Notes: generated by a model from the sequence alone, not told the origin. DNA of 64,000 bases from Gracilimonas sp040117685 (GCF_040117685.2 NZ_JBEDYP020000014.1:248001-312000), one strand, 5' to 3'. Shown: positions 1 through 10,433, counted from the stretch's first letter. Program-made: numbers and translations.

Positions 1-1
1 T

Positions 2-1111
2 ACTACCGGTAACTCTGCGATTGGTAACTTTGCTTCCCGTGGCTTGTATTCTGCTTCAGGTTCATACCTTGGCTCAACAGGCTTGCGACCAACTCAGCTT
101 GCTAATGCCAACTTAGGTTGGGAAGAAGCTCAGGAAATCAATATCGGTCTTGACTATGAATTATTTGAAGGCCGAATCTTTGGTTCTGTTGATGCTTACC
201 AAAAAGATAATACTCAGCTGTTATTCGACCGTCCGCTTCCTTCAAGCAGTGGATACGGTGACATTACTGAGAATATTGGTGAAGTTAGAAACACAGGTAT
301 TGAGTTTGAAATCAATACAGTGAACGTAGCTGCTGCCGGTTTCAGATGGCAGTCACGCTTTAACGTTGCATTTACTGACAATGAAATCCTTGAACTTCCA
401 AATGGAACACCAATTGATGAAGATGATTTGTTTGAAAGTCTTCAGGAAGGAAAGCCAATCGGTTTAATTCAGGTAGTACGATGGGCGGGTGTAAACCCTG
501 CTGATGGTCGTCCTATGTGGTACGATGCTGACGGAAACATTACCTACACCCCAACCAACTCTGTGGACGCGGTTGAGTACAAAGATGGTGTAGCCAATGT
601 AACCGGTGGTTTTGGAAACACAATCAGCTACAAAGGATTCAGTGCTGATGCGTTCCTACAATTCAGCTTTGGCCAGTGGGCTTTCCCTGGAACCGACTAC
701 TACTTTACAAGAACACCTGATTTCTTGATGAACCTGACTACTGAAGTTAATAAGCGCTGGACAGCTCCAGGTGACATTACTCACTACCCACGAGCTATGG
801 AAGCTGGTACCGACTTTGCAGAAACTGCAAACTACCGTACCCAGCTAAGTACTGGTTCAATCTACAATACCAGTTACATTCGTCTGAAGAATGTATCTCT
901 GAACTACGATCTGCCTGACAGATTTACTCAGAGCTTAGGATTGAACAACGTACGCTTGTTTGCTTCTGCAGTTAACCTGGTAACATGGACCGCATGGCCA
1001 TGGTACGATCCGGAAGTAGCTGCTGACACCGACGACATCTACGGAAACGAAGTTTACGCTTCTTACCCGACTGAGCGACAGGTGAATGCAGGGATTGAAA
1101 TCCAGTTTTAA
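2..1111 (+). CDS. SusC/RagA-family TonB-dependent outer-membrane receptor, C-terminal part
   Basis: The reading frame is open from base 2, so the gene begins upstream of the window; an apparent start at base 44 is only an internal TTG. About 370 residues are visible. They are rich in alternating aromatic/polar beta-strand segments typical of the 22-strand barrel of SusC-like receptors, and the protein ends in Phe (AGIEIQF), as expected for the BAM recognition signal. Phrases such as SYIRLKNVSLNYDLP and LFASAVNLVTWT match the last barrel strands of SusC proteins. It acts in the outer membrane as the channel partner of the SusD lipoprotein encoded 20 bp downstream. The substrate cannot be read from the sequence. 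Confidence 0.93.
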   Translation, partial: TTGNSAIGNFASRGLYSASGSYLGSTGLRPTQLANANLGWEEAQEINIGLDYELFEGRIFGSVDAYQKDNTQLLFDRPLPSSSGYGDITENIGEVRNTGIEFEINTVNVAAAGFRWQSRFNVAFTDNEILELPNGTPIDEDDLFESLQEGKPIGLIQVVRWAGVNPADGRPMWYDADGNITYTPTNSVDAVEYKDGVANVTGGFGNTISYKGFSADAFLQFSFGQWAFPGTDYYFTRTPDFLMNLTTEVNKRWTAPGDITHYPRAMEAGTDFAETANYRTQLSTGSIYNTSYIRLKNVSLNYDLPDRFTQSLGLNNVRLFASAVNLVTWTAWPWYDPEVAADTDDIYGNEVYASYPTERQVNAGIEIQF

Positions 1112-1131
1112 TCAAAAAATTAGATAGACAT

Positions 1132-2631
1132 ATGAATAATTTAAAAACACTAAAATACGTTCTTGTTGCAGCGCTGATGGTAGGTTTTACCAGCTGCGAC
1201 AGCCTCTTGGACGATGTAGAGCCTTCTACTTCTGTTTCTTCTGAAGTAGTGCTTACAAGTGAAGAAGGAGTGGACGCTCTGAGAGCTTCCATGTACTCAA
1301 AAATCCGTGAAAATTTCGGATTTACGACAGAATATTTCATCGGCCCAAGTGCTTTTGCTGATGAAACCCGTAACCGACCCGGTTCAACCCGGTATCAGGC
1401 ACTAACTGTAGCTACCGGTACAAGCGGTGGTACAGCTCACCTTAACAATTGGGGCCTGTATGAAATCATTCAGGATGCAAACCTGATTATTGGAGCAGTG
1501 GAACCTTCAGTATTCGAAGATCCGGCTACCCTTGATCTGTATCGGGGAGAAGCTTTAGCTCTTAGAGCTTTTGCGATGCATACCATGGTTCGTGTGTATG
1601 GATATGAGCCCGGTAACTTTTCAGTAGGCCCGCAAGCCAACTGGAATGCCGGTATTGTAATCCGTACAGAGCCTGTATTGGATCTTGCAGATGCTGATAC
1701 CCGTGCCAGAAGCACCGTTGGTGATGTGTACACTCAAATATTAAGTGACCTGAGTGATGCCAGAACCTTATTAGCTGGAGAAAATGCTGATAACAGATAT
1801 GTTACAGAAGCTTTTGTAGATGCACTAAGTGCCCGCGTAAATCTTTATGCCGGAAACTGGGCTGATGCTGCTTCTGCTGCACAGGATGCTATCGACAATT
1901 TCCCGGGAACCTTGGTTGATACTCAAACCGGTGTTGCGGAAATGTTCGACGAACGTTCCGGAAACCACCCTGAAGCTATCTTCAAAATCGTTGTAAACAG
2001 CGATACCGAGAATTCAACAGGTGGTGGTTCTTTTGCTAACAACGGTCCGGCTACTTATACAGCTGACGGATTCCTGGCTCAACTGCCTACACAATTCCTG
2101 TTAGACAAGTACGATGCTGCTGACTATCGATTAGGTTGGTACCAGGACTGTACTACTACTCAGTTGAACCCGTTAACTCAGCCAACAAACTGTACTGGTG
2201 TTAACACCAATGGTTTGGTAAGTGTTAAGTTTGGCGGAGAGAAAGGAAACTCTGTAGATGACATGCCAATGATAAGACTTGCAGAAATGTATCTTATTCG
2301 CGCAGAAGCGTTGGCTAAAGATGCTAACAGTCCTGCAGCTGGTGTTACACCACTTCAGACTCTGATGACTGCTCGTAACGCAGGTACCGTTCCTGCTTCA
2401 GCTCTTACTGATATGACTTCTTTTGAAGATTATATTCTGGATGAGAGAATGCGTGAACTGGGAGTTGAAGGACACCGTTTCTGGGACCTGAAGCGTTTAG
2501 CTCGTGATGTTCGAAATCCGGATGGATCTATTAAGATGCGTGCCGATTCTTACCGAATTCTTGCAGAAATCGGTTCAGGATTGAGAAACGTAAACGATCT
2601 ATTGGAAGAGAATCCAGGTTACGACGAATAA
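1132..2631 (+). CDS. SusD/RagB-family nutrient-binding outer-membrane lipoprotein
   Basis: A 499-residue protein beginning with a lipoprotein signal peptide; the lipobox FTSC puts the lipidated Cys near residue 23. Features of the SusD/RagB family are visible: an N-terminal SusD-like region with RGEALALRAFAMHTMVRVYG (the TPR-type helices) and the C-terminal RagB signature around RLAEMYLIRAEALAK and ILDERMRELGVEGHRFWDLKR. Its role is to cap the SusC barrel on the cell surface and bind the ligand. It lies 20 bp after the SusC stop codon, so the two are co-transcribed. No glycoside hydrolase or protease lies nearby to hint at the substrate. Confidence 0.95.
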   Translation: MNNLKTLKYVLVAALMVGFTSCDSLLDDVEPSTSVSSEVVLTSEEGVDALRASMYSKIRENFGFTTEYFIGPSAFADETRNRPGSTRYQALTVATGTSGGTAHLNNWGLYEIIQDANLIIGAVEPSVFEDPATLDLYRGEALALRAFAMHTMVRVYGYEPGNFSVGPQANWNAGIVIRTEPVLDLADADTRARSTVGDVYTQILSDLSDARTLLAGENADNRYVTEAFVDALSARVNLYAGNWADAASAAQDAIDNFPGTLVDTQTGVAEMFDERSGNHPEAIFKIVVNSDTENSTGGGSFANNGPATYTADGFLAQLPTQFLLDKYDAADYRLGWYQDCTTTQLNPLTQPTNCTGVNTNGLVSVKFGGEKGNSVDDMPMIRLAEMYLIRAEALAKDANSPAAGVTPLQTLMTARNAGTVPASALTDMTSFEDYILDERMRELGVEGHRFWDLKRLARDVRNPDGSIKMRADSYRILAEIGSGLRNVNDLLEENPGYDE

Positions 2632-2669
2632 TCAGCCTACAGAAATTTTCACATAAAATATTTTATCCA

Positions 2670-3113
2670 ATGAAACTTAAAGCACTAATACTTGTACTTA
2701 TACCGCTTTTGTTCGTAAGCTGCGACAGCCTCTTCGACAAAGGTGATGTAGAAGGAAAGTTCAATGGACCTGCTCAAATTGAGTTCAAGCCTCTTCAACA
2801 AGAAGCAAATCAAAACAGCGGTTCATTTGACGTAGCAATTCAACTGATCGGTAAGCAGAGAGGATCTGATCTTCCGGTTAGCTTTAATGTAGATGGTTCT
2901 TCAACAGCTGTTGAAGGAACCCACTACAATATTTCTTCAACCTCAGCTACTATCGCTTCAGGTACCAGCACTGTTTCAGTGACGATTGACCTGATTGATG
3001 GGAACCTGGCTGCAGGAGAAGAAGTAACGTTAATTCTGAACCTGGAAGATGCCGGTGATGTAACCGCTGCTCCTAACTTGGATCAGTCTACTACCTTTAT
3101 CTTTGGTTCTTAA
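2670..3113 (+). CDS. Small lipoprotein with a Calx-beta/DUF4843-like domain, SusCD-associated
   Basis: 147 residues with a lipoprotein signal (lipobox FVSC, Cys near residue 18). The mature part looks like one immunoglobulin-like beta sandwich: the run VEGTHYNI, an Ala/Ser/Thr-rich stretch and then TVSVTIDLIDGN resemble Calx-beta or DUF4843 domains often found in proteins encoded after SusD. It sits 38 bp after the SusD gene and is followed at once by a strong terminator, so it is the last gene of the first SusCD operon. A surface accessory (SusE/F-like position) role is inferred from context only. Confidence 0.8.
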   Translation: MKLKALILVLIPLLFVSCDSLFDKGDVEGKFNGPAQIEFKPLQQEANQNSGSFDVAIQLIGKQRGSDLPVSFNVDGSSTAVEGTHYNISSTSATIASGTSTVSVTIDLIDGNLAAGEEVTLILNLEDAGDVTAAPNLDQSTTFIFGS

Positions 3114-3137
3114 TTAAGATCCAATTCGTTATACTTA

Positions 3138-3170
3138 AAGTCATGCTCCGCGAGGAGCATGACTTTTTTT
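3138..3170 (+). terminator. Rho-independent terminator of first SusCD operon
   Basis: A perfect 12-bp stem (3138-3149 with 3154-3165), a GCGA tetraloop and a T tract to 3170, placed 24 bp after the stop codon of the small lipoprotein gene. Confidence 0.95.
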
Positions 3171-3192
3171 AATTCATAGAAGTTTGTACACC

Positions 3193-3876
3193 ATGAAATT
3201 CAGTAAAACCGCCCTGTTACTTAGTTTTGTTCTGGCATTAGTTATTTCATCTTGCAGCATTTTTAACCCCGATATACAGGTTGAGAAACGTGTGGCTTTA
3301 TTTTTTGAAGTTGATGAAATTGCTGATACCCTGCAGGCAGGACAGGACACACTCAGAGTTGATGAGTTCAAATTTTCCATAGGTCAGTTTAATCTGGCAG
3401 GAAATGATATTGAACTGGGAAGCTCAAATAGTATTCGATCCTTTATATTTGGTTTCGATAAAAATGCTACCCAAGAGCGATTGGTTATTAGTGTAGGCTT
3501 ATCCATTGCGGATAATGCTACTTTTAATAGATATACCATGTTTTTACGTCCTGTTGCGGAAGGCTCTAACGTAATTGATGATGACTTTAGAAGTTCGAAC
3601 GGGAACTATTCTATTATTGTGAAGGGTGTATATAACGGAAAGAACTTTAATTTCCGAACTCGGACGAATTTTACAAAGGAGTTATTCTTTGAAGATGTAA
3701 AGGTTAATGATGATGATGAAACTATTGTAATCATTAAGTCAGTAGACTTGAAAGACGTGTTTTACGACGAGAATGATAATTTGATTGACCCTACCAATTC
3801 TGAGAACAGCTCGCAAATCATTGAGAACATAGAAAGCTCTATAGCTCTTGAAGCCTTTGCTTCAAATTTACTTTAG
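3193..3876 (+). CDS. Hypothetical lipoprotein
   Basis: A 227-residue protein. The ATG at 3193 is preferred over the in-frame TTG at 3184 because it begins a textbook signal peptide (MKFSKTALLLSFVLALVISSC) with the lipidated Cys at residue 21. The rest is soluble, with alternating beta-strand-like segments and several acidic runs (DDDE, DENDN), and no family that I recognise. It is separated from the upstream SusCD operon by a strong terminator and runs convergent to the first GWxTD gene. It may be a secreted or surface-anchored accessory of the uptake locus, but that rests only on position. Confidence 0.75.
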   Translation: MKFSKTALLLSFVLALVISSCSIFNPDIQVEKRVALFFEVDEIADTLQAGQDTLRVDEFKFSIGQFNLAGNDIELGSSNSIRSFIFGFDKNATQERLVISVGLSIADNATFNRYTMFLRPVAEGSNVIDDDFRSSNGNYSIIVKGVYNGKNFNFRTRTNFTKELFFEDVKVNDDDETIVIIKSVDLKDVFYDENDNLIDPTNSENSSQIIENIESSIALEAFASNLL

Positions 3877-3915
3877 TAAGCTTATTTCGATATTATTTAT
3901 TGTCTCTTAATGCAA

Positions 3916-5346
3916 TTATAGGTTTCGGGTCAAAATACTCCCGTTAAGCCACCGGTTAATCTGTTGATATTGTATCTGATGATAAAAGCCATTTCGCTGA
4001 AGCAGGTAATTGAAGAACGGATAATACTTTGATTTCAGTTTGGACTGGTTAAAAAGAAAAGTTTTTTCCGGATCGTTTTGGTTATAAGAATAAGACCAAA
4101 CCATCTGATCCGAAAAACTATCACTATACCATGGCGGGCCAAATAAAATATAGATCATTCCGGGGTCTGTTTTCCAGCCTTCCTTAAAATTAGAGAACTG
4201 TTTATTGGCCTCTTCCACACGTTCGTAGTAAAGAGAGATAACATTTCGGGCCATGTTGGAATTCTGAATATTAGAAAGCCAGAACCGATCGATAGCTTTT
4301 TTCATTTTTTCCGGATCTTCGATGCCCATTAGTTTTTCATACTCATTCTCCTCCATTAAATAGGCAAGGGGCCGCGCCAGCTCTTTAGCCGTTTTTAAAG
4401 AAGGGTAGTTGGGGCTCTTGATGCCAAAATCTCTTGCTTTATAAAGTTCATTTTCTTCCCCTTTATTTGAAGTTACTTCAAGCCGGTAATTTCCCCGTTT
4501 CAGATTGGCAAACTCGAACTCTATTAGCACACTGCCGGTTTGGTTTAGTGTTCGGGTTGAGGTTTGAATGACCTGATAATCATCATACTCGATACCCCGA
4601 TACTGAATGCTGGACGGCGAATAGTTATTGAAGTGCATGGGCCGGGCAATTGAAGTGTCCGTTTCGAATTTGATAAGGCGTGATTCTATTTCAAGAGGGT
4701 CATCGGGTTTATTGTTGGTAACCTGGAAAACAAATTTCAAAGAATCTATTTTCGATGGAATATCATAGGTAGTTGCCTGATTAAAGCTGCGTTGTGAGCT
4801 GCCCGTATTTTTACCCAAAATTCTGATCTCTGTGATATGGGAAACATTATCAGATGGATCAGGTAGTTCGGTTCTGCTTGTTCGTATAGTACTCTTTCCG
4901 GTTTTTTGATCAGTCACTATGGTTTGAATTTCGTATGCGCCTGGAGAAACAGTGAATGACTCTTCAAAACGAAAGACTTCCTGATTATTAATAATACTTT
5001 GATCGGCTCTTCTTACAGTTTGAACAAATTCTCTTCTTTTAGGAAGTTCATTTTCATCGGAAGTACTTCTGATGATTATTTCCACAAGGATGCTTGCCTC
5101 AAATACACTATCTCTCTGGGAATAGACCAGGCTTCCAAATACCACGTTTCCGGAAACAATGATTCTGGGGGTGTTTGATTCAGTGATTTGACCGGTAGTA
5201 GCCAATCTCAGTTCGGGCAATCCCGGCTGATAATTATATCCGGATCCCCGGTCAATATCGTCAACATATTGATTTGAACAACCCTGAAAAATCAAAAGTA
5301 TGAGAAAACTAAGAACAAAGAGGGTAACTCTATATAAACGAATCAT
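3916..5346 (-). CDS. GWxTD domain-containing lipoprotein, copy 1
   Basis: Starts at the ATG at 5346 (a TTG lies five codons upstream). The signal peptide ends in a lipobox FQGC, near residue 23. The C-terminal third carries the defining GWxTD element, FKEGWKTDPGMIYILFGPP, preceded by RFWLSNIQN and followed by an aromatic-rich WSYSYNQ segment. The middle is beta-rich. Length (476 aa) is typical of the family, which has no established biochemical function. It is a close paralogue of the protein encoded at 10896-12317: the residues around the motif are nearly identical and the N-termini share GSxYxYQPGxPELR. Both copies run convergent to a SusCD operon. Confidence 0.9.
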   Translation of the reverse strand: MIRLYRVTLFVLSFLILLIFQGCSNQYVDDIDRGSGYNYQPGLPELRLATTGQITESNTPRIIVSGNVVFGSLVYSQRDSVFEASILVEIIIRSTSDENELPKRREFVQTVRRADQSIINNQEVFRFEESFTVSPGAYEIQTIVTDQKTGKSTIRTSRTELPDPSDNVSHITEIRILGKNTGSSQRSFNQATTYDIPSKIDSLKFVFQVTNNKPDDPLEIESRLIKFETDTSIARPMHFNNYSPSSIQYRGIEYDDYQVIQTSTRTLNQTGSVLIEFEFANLKRGNYRLEVTSNKGEENELYKARDFGIKSPNYPSLKTAKELARPLAYLMEENEYEKLMGIEDPEKMKKAIDRFWLSNIQNSNMARNVISLYYERVEEANKQFSNFKEGWKTDPGMIYILFGPPWYSDSFSDQMVWSYSYNQNDPEKTFLFNQSKLKSKYYPFFNYLLQRNGFYHQIQYQQINRWLNGSILTRNL

Positions 5347-5623
5347 GGGGTATTTACTCAATTATAAATTTGTTCTAAATAGTAGCAGAAGTCTTCAAAG
5401 AAGGTATAAAAGTAATTACAAGGCATCATTTATCATAACCTATATAGGCGAGAATATATTTCATTCACAATATTTTTTTCCTAAAAGACTACAGAACAAT
5501 GAGCTAATCATACAGGCTAATTATTGTTAGCAACTAAGAATGTAAATTAGGGTTGAATCAAGGACGTCATTTGGTTATCATCGCTTACATTCTTTAACAG
5601 AAACATTACAATAGAGGTATAAT

Positions 5624-8600
5624 ATGTTGAAAAAGCTACTTTTCAGTACGATTATGTCCATGGTTTTTATGTCGGCCGCCTTTGCGCAATCGACAACCAT
5701 AACCGGGACAGTAACTGATGCAGAAACTGGCGATCCTCTTCCACAGGTTGCGATATACATTGTGGATTTGGCTACTGGTGCTGCTACAAATATTGATGGT
5801 GAATATTCAATAAGTGATGTTGATTACGGAACCTACACATTTCGTGTGAGTTCGGTAGGTTTCATTACCATTGAACAAGAAATGACCGTCAATGCAAACA
5901 ATAACACATTCGATTTTGAACTGGCACAAGATCTTCAGCTACTTGAAGATGTTGTTGTAACTGCTTTTGGTGTAAGCCGTGAGCAGAAATCTATCGGTTA
6001 TTCCGTTCAGGACGTTGACGCTGAGCAACTTGCACAAGTTGATCAAAACAGCGTTGTTGGCGCTCTTGGCGGTAAAGTTGCCGGTGTTCAGGTTGTTGGA
6101 AGCCCGACTATGGGTGGATCTGAGCGTATCCGAATCCGTGGTGTTAACGGCCTTTCTGATGGTCAGCCATTATTCGTTGTAGATGGTACACCTGTTGACA
6201 ATAGTTCATTCTTAGTATCTGGTGGTGGGTCTGCCCGAGGTCGTGACCTTGGTAACCTTGCATCTGATATTGATCTGAGCAGTGTCCAAAACGTTTCCGT
6301 ACTTAAAGGTGCTGCGGCATCTGCACTTTACGGTAACCGAGCTGCTAATGGTGTGATTCTTATTACTACCAAGAACGGACAAATGGGTGCTGACCAGCCG
6401 GTACGCATCGACTTTTCTAACAGTACACACTTTGAGAACGTATACATTCTCCCTGATTACCAAAACCAATATGGTGGTGGTTATACACAGGATTTCTTAC
6501 AGTATACAGATCCGGCGGATGGCCAAACTTATAATGGTTTGAACTATGCGGCTGATGAGAGCTGGGGTCCAAAAATGGACGGAACGATGTATCGCCCATG
6601 GTGGTCTTGGTTTGATCATGACTTTGATGGTGACGGACAAAGCGACTATGGAACAGAAATTCCAATGGAAGCCAACCCGGACAACATTCGTAACTTCTAC
6701 GATACCGGTGTTCGTATTTCAAATAAACTTTCTATCTCCGGTGGTTCAAGTAACGCAGCGTATCGCGCTGGTGTGAATAACACGAACCAAACCGGTGTAT
6801 ATCCGAACTCCGATCTTGATAAGACAGCTATTAACTTCAATGGTTCATTGAATCACAATAATAAGCTGACTTCAAGTATTGCATTTAACTATGTGAACAC
6901 TCAGGGTAAAGGACGACCTGCAACCGGATATTCAGCTGCTCAGGGTAACCCTGCACAGTCTATGAATCAGTGGTTCCAGCGTCAGCTTCGAATGGATTAC
7001 CTGAAGCAGTACGAGCAGGATAACGGGACTAAAATGTCCTGGAATATTCGTTCCAACACCAACACCCGCCCGCTTTACTGGGATAGCCCATATTTCTCTG
7101 TATATGAAAATGTACAGCAGGATGATAGGGACCGTGTTTATGGAAACTACAATCTTTCCTATAACGTAAATGAAAACATTGAACTGCTTGGTAAATTACA
7201 CCTTGACCAATATTCATTTACTGTAGAAGATCGGATTGGCAGTGGAGGTCTTGAAGAAGACTGGTATTACATTGCTCAGCGTTCCCGCCGAGAGGTGAAC
7301 TATGAGTTTGGTGCTCGTTTTAACCAGGACTTCGAAGATATCTCAGTTTCAGGTTATGCAGGATCAAATATTCTTACTCAGGACTACAGTTCTGTAATCC
7401 AGCAAACGGTTGGTGGTCTTTCCACTCCGAACTTCTTTAATATTGATGCTTCGGTAAACCGACCAGCTGTAACCAGTTATAAAGAGCAGAAAGAAGTACG
7501 TAGTTTATTTGGTACAGCTACTCTTGGTTACAGAGACTTTATCTATGTTGAAGGTTCTCTGAGAAATGACTGGTCCTCTGCACTGCCGGAAGACAATAAT
7601 TCATACCTGTATTATGGACTGTCAGGAAGTTTAATCTTCACTGAATTTAGCATGTTCGATAATCAGGATATCCTGAGCTTTGGTAAGCTGAGAGCTTCTA
7701 TTGCACAGGTAGGTAGTGACCTGGATCCATATCGTATCCTTCAGACATTTAACAGTGGTACGCCTTATGGAAGCCAGCCTACACAGTCTATTCCTAACGT
7801 TCTTTCTAACCCTGACCTGAAGCCGGCAATTTCTTCCGACTACGAGTTTGGTGTTGACTTACGTTTCTTTAACGGAAAACTGCGCACAGACGTTAACTAC
7901 TATAACTCTGTACGAGAAGATGAAATCATCCAGCTGGATGCTCCGGGATCAAGTGGTTATAGTGCTACTTTAGTTAATGCCGGAGAGTTTGAAACTACCG
8001 GTTGGGAAGTTGCAGTTGGAGCCACTCCAATTGAATCCAGAGATCTGTCTGTAGATATGACGGTGAACTGGTCTGCAAGTACCTCCAAAGTAAATGAACT
8101 GGCAGAGGGTATTGACACCCGCTTGCTTGAAAGTGCATTCTTTGGCCTTCAGTTATATGCTGAGGAAGGTAAAGAGTGGGGTAGAGCTATTACTTCCGGT
8201 GGATATGGCGGAACGTCATACCACGAAAATGGTAAGCCCATTGTTAATGCTTCCGGTACTGCTTATGAGCTGGAATACAACAAAGACTTAGGAAACATCC
8301 TTCCGGACTGGAATGGTGGTTTTAACCTTGACGTGAACTACAAAAACTTCTCATTAGGAACATTTGTACAGTTCCAGAAAGGCGGGAAGTTCTATTCTAT
8401 TTCAAGAATGTTTGGTGCTTACTCAGGTCTGACCCAAGAAACAGTTGGAAACAACTCGTTGGGTAACCCTGTTCGAGACCCTGTTCTTGACTCTAATGGA
8501 AATGAAGTAGTTTCCGTACCAGTAGGAAGTGCAAATTCTGCTTCCGGTGGAATGCTTCTTGAAGGTGTTGATGCCAACGGTAACGATGTTGCTTACCTGG

Positions 8601-8905
8601 TAAATGCACCTACTTACTGGGTGAACAAGTTCTACAACAAAGAAGAGTGGCTGGAAGATGCAAGCTACATCAAGCTTAGAGAAGTATCACTTACCTACAA
8701 TATTCCGGTAAGTACTATCGAGCGACTCCCTCTGTCTCGTGCAAGCGTTTCGCTTGTAGCCATGAATCCACTCTTGATCTATTCAAGCGTTGACGGTGTT
8801 GATCCTTCTGCGATCCAGAACAACGCGAATGGATTCGGATTCTGGGAAGGTGGAACCCTGCCGGGTACCCGCTCCTTCGGATTTAATATCAACGTAGGAT
8901 TTTAA
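5624..8905 (+). CDS. SusC/RagA-family TonB-linked outer-membrane receptor
   Basis: 1093 residues, full length for the family. A Sec signal peptide ends AFAQ (about residue 22). It is followed by a carboxypeptidase-regulatory-like domain (about 25-105, GTVTDAETGDPLPQVAIYI), the plug domain (about 115-225, with IRIRGVNG and SVLKGAAASALYGNRAANG, the SusC plug signature) and a long beta barrel ending in Phe (FNINVGF). An AGAGG-like Shine-Dalgarno sequence precedes the ATG. It imports a ligand delivered by the SusD partner encoded 20 bp downstream, powered by TonB. The substrate is unknown. Confidence 0.97.
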   Translation: MLKKLLFSTIMSMVFMSAAFAQSTTITGTVTDAETGDPLPQVAIYIVDLATGAATNIDGEYSISDVDYGTYTFRVSSVGFITIEQEMTVNANNNTFDFELAQDLQLLEDVVVTAFGVSREQKSIGYSVQDVDAEQLAQVDQNSVVGALGGKVAGVQVVGSPTMGGSERIRIRGVNGLSDGQPLFVVDGTPVDNSSFLVSGGGSARGRDLGNLASDIDLSSVQNVSVLKGAAASALYGNRAANGVILITTKNGQMGADQPVRIDFSNSTHFENVYILPDYQNQYGGGYTQDFLQYTDPADGQTYNGLNYAADESWGPKMDGTMYRPWWSWFDHDFDGDGQSDYGTEIPMEANPDNIRNFYDTGVRISNKLSISGGSSNAAYRAGVNNTNQTGVYPNSDLDKTAINFNGSLNHNNKLTSSIAFNYVNTQGKGRPATGYSAAQGNPAQSMNQWFQRQLRMDYLKQYEQDNGTKMSWNIRSNTNTRPLYWDSPYFSVYENVQQDDRDRVYGNYNLSYNVNENIELLGKLHLDQYSFTVEDRIGSGGLEEDWYYIAQRSRREVNYEFGARFNQDFEDISVSGYAGSNILTQDYSSVIQQTVGGLSTPNFFNIDASVNRPAVTSYKEQKEVRSLFGTATLGYRDFIYVEGSLRNDWSSALPEDNNSYLYYGLSGSLIFTEFSMFDNQDILSFGKLRASIAQVGSDLDPYRILQTFNSGTPYGSQPTQSIPNVLSNPDLKPAISSDYEFGVDLRFFNGKLRTDVNYYNSVREDEIIQLDAPGSSGYSATLVNAGEFETTGWEVAVGATPIESRDLSVDMTVNWSASTSKVNELAEGIDTRLLESAFFGLQLYAEEGKEWGRAITSGGYGGTSYHENGKPIVNASGTAYELEYNKDLGNILPDWNGGFNLDVNYKNFSLGTFVQFQKGGKFYSISRMFGAYSGLTQETVGNNSLGNPVRDPVLDSNGNEVVSVPVGSANSASGGMLLEGVDANGNDVAYLVNAPTYWVNKFYNKEEWLEDASYIKLREVSLTYNIPVSTIERLPLSRASVSLVAMNPLLIYSSVDGVDPSAIQNNANGFGFWEGGTLPGTRSFGFNINVGF

Positions 8906-8925
8906 ATCATAGGAGACAGATTATT

Positions 8926-10404
8926 ATGAACTTTTTAAACAACAATTATATGAAAGCTGTAAAAAGCATAGTTCTAGTTACATTAGTGACCGTTCTATTT
9001 GCAAGCTGCGATGACTTTGGAAACATCAATACGGATCCAAATAATCCATCTCAGGTAAGAACTGAGTTATTACTCACCAATGCCCAGAAAGGTATGGGCG
9101 ATAAGGTGGGTGCCGTAATGGGAACTCTTTGGATTCAGTATATGGGGGAAACCCAGTATACCGATGACCAGGAGTACCGAAACGTGAATGCTAACTTCAA
9201 TGGATGGTACACGGGTGAATTGCAAGACCTGCAGACCATTATTGACCTGAACTCTAATCCGGAAACAGCCGGTGATGTACTTTCAGGTGGTAGCAATGAG
9301 AATCAGATCGCGGTTGCCCGTATTCTGAAGGCCTATTTCTACATGATGATCACTGATCGTTGGGGAATGGTTCCTTACTCTGAAGCTCTTCAGGGTAGAG
9401 AAAACCTTCAGCCAGCATATGACGCTCAGTCAGCTATCTACTCCGACCTTATTGCGGAGTTGAAAGCAGCCGCCGAGCAGATTGATCCTTCTTCCGCAGC
9501 TGTTGTGGGAGATATCCTCTTTGAGGGTGATATGGATCAGTGGGCAGCTTTTGCCAACAGCCTGCGTGCACGAGCTGCACTTCGCTTGTCTGAGGCAAAT
9601 GCATCATTGGGTTCAACAGAATTCGCAGATGCTGTAAACGATGGCATCATTCAGGAAGATGTTATGTATCCGTACTTAAGTAACGCGGATAATGAAAACC
9701 CATGGTACAGCCGGTTCCGTACACGAACTGACTATGCTATCCATAAAACGATAGCGGATACCATGAAAACCCTGAATGACTACCGAATTCTGGTATATGC
9801 TAACCCTGCACCGGATCAAGACAACGGAGACAGTGAAGTGACCTTCAATGAGATTGTAGGAATACCGTTTGCTGAAAACGCGGGTGATATACCTAACTCT
9901 GAGATTTCATTCCCAGGATCGGCAATAGGTGCCGGTGGTCCTAGTGTAGGCCAGCAAGATGCTCCCCTTCCGATTATTACCTTAGCTGAAATGGAGTTTG
10001 CGCAAGCAGAAGCCGTTGAGCGAGGTTGGATTGCCGGAGTGGCTGCTGATCACTATAACGCAGGTATCGAAGCTTCATGGAACCAATGGGGTGTATTCGA
10101 TCAAGCTAATTTCACCGCTTACCTTGCTAATCCAGAAGTTACTTATGACACTAATACATGGGAAGAGCAGATTGGTTATCAAAGATGGCTGGCTCTGTTC
10201 CCTAATGGTTATGAAGCATGGTCTGAGTGGAGACGCTTGGGTTATCCGGATTTAGAGCCTAATGAGTGGGGGGTATTAAATCAAATACCTGTACGTTTTA
10301 CGTACCCATCTTCTGAGGCGACTAACAATACGGAGAACTACGAAGCAGCTGTAGATGCTCAGGGACCTGATGCCCCTACAACTAATGTTTGGTGGGATCA
10401 ATAG
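8926..10404 (+). CDS. SusD-like outer-membrane lipoprotein (SusD/RagB superfamily)
   Basis: 492 residues. The ATG at 8926 is preceded by AGGAG at good spacing; a second ATG at 8950 is possible and would give a more compact signal peptide. The lipobox FASC is followed by DDFGNINTDPNNPSQV, the start typical of the SusD-like group 2 family. Later motifs fit this family too: ARILKAYFYMMITDRWGMVPYSEAL and, near the C terminus, WEEQIGYQRWLALFPNGYEAWSEWRR. It is the ligand-binding lid of the SusC encoded just upstream and ends the second SusCD operon. Confidence 0.95.
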   Translation: MNFLNNNYMKAVKSIVLVTLVTVLFASCDDFGNINTDPNNPSQVRTELLLTNAQKGMGDKVGAVMGTLWIQYMGETQYTDDQEYRNVNANFNGWYTGELQDLQTIIDLNSNPETAGDVLSGGSNENQIAVARILKAYFYMMITDRWGMVPYSEALQGRENLQPAYDAQSAIYSDLIAELKAAAEQIDPSSAAVVGDILFEGDMDQWAAFANSLRARAALRLSEANASLGSTEFADAVNDGIIQEDVMYPYLSNADNENPWYSRFRTRTDYAIHKTIADTMKTLNDYRILVYANPAPDQDNGDSEVTFNEIVGIPFAENAGDIPNSEISFPGSAIGAGGPSVGQQDAPLPIITLAEMEFAQAEAVERGWIAGVAADHYNAGIEASWNQWGVFDQANFTAYLANPEVTYDTNTWEEQIGYQRWLALFPNGYEAWSEWRRLGYPDLEPNEWGVLNQIPVRFTYPSSEATNNTENYEAAVDAQGPDAPTTNVWWDQ

Positions 10405-10433
10405 TCCTTAATTAATCATTTCGATTAAAATTG

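Noticed and set aside
5300..5530. 76-codon plus-strand frame at the GWxTD copy 1 start
   Set aside because: Overlaps the signal peptide region of the GWxTD gene in antisense and continues into AT-rich intergenic DNA; no start signal.
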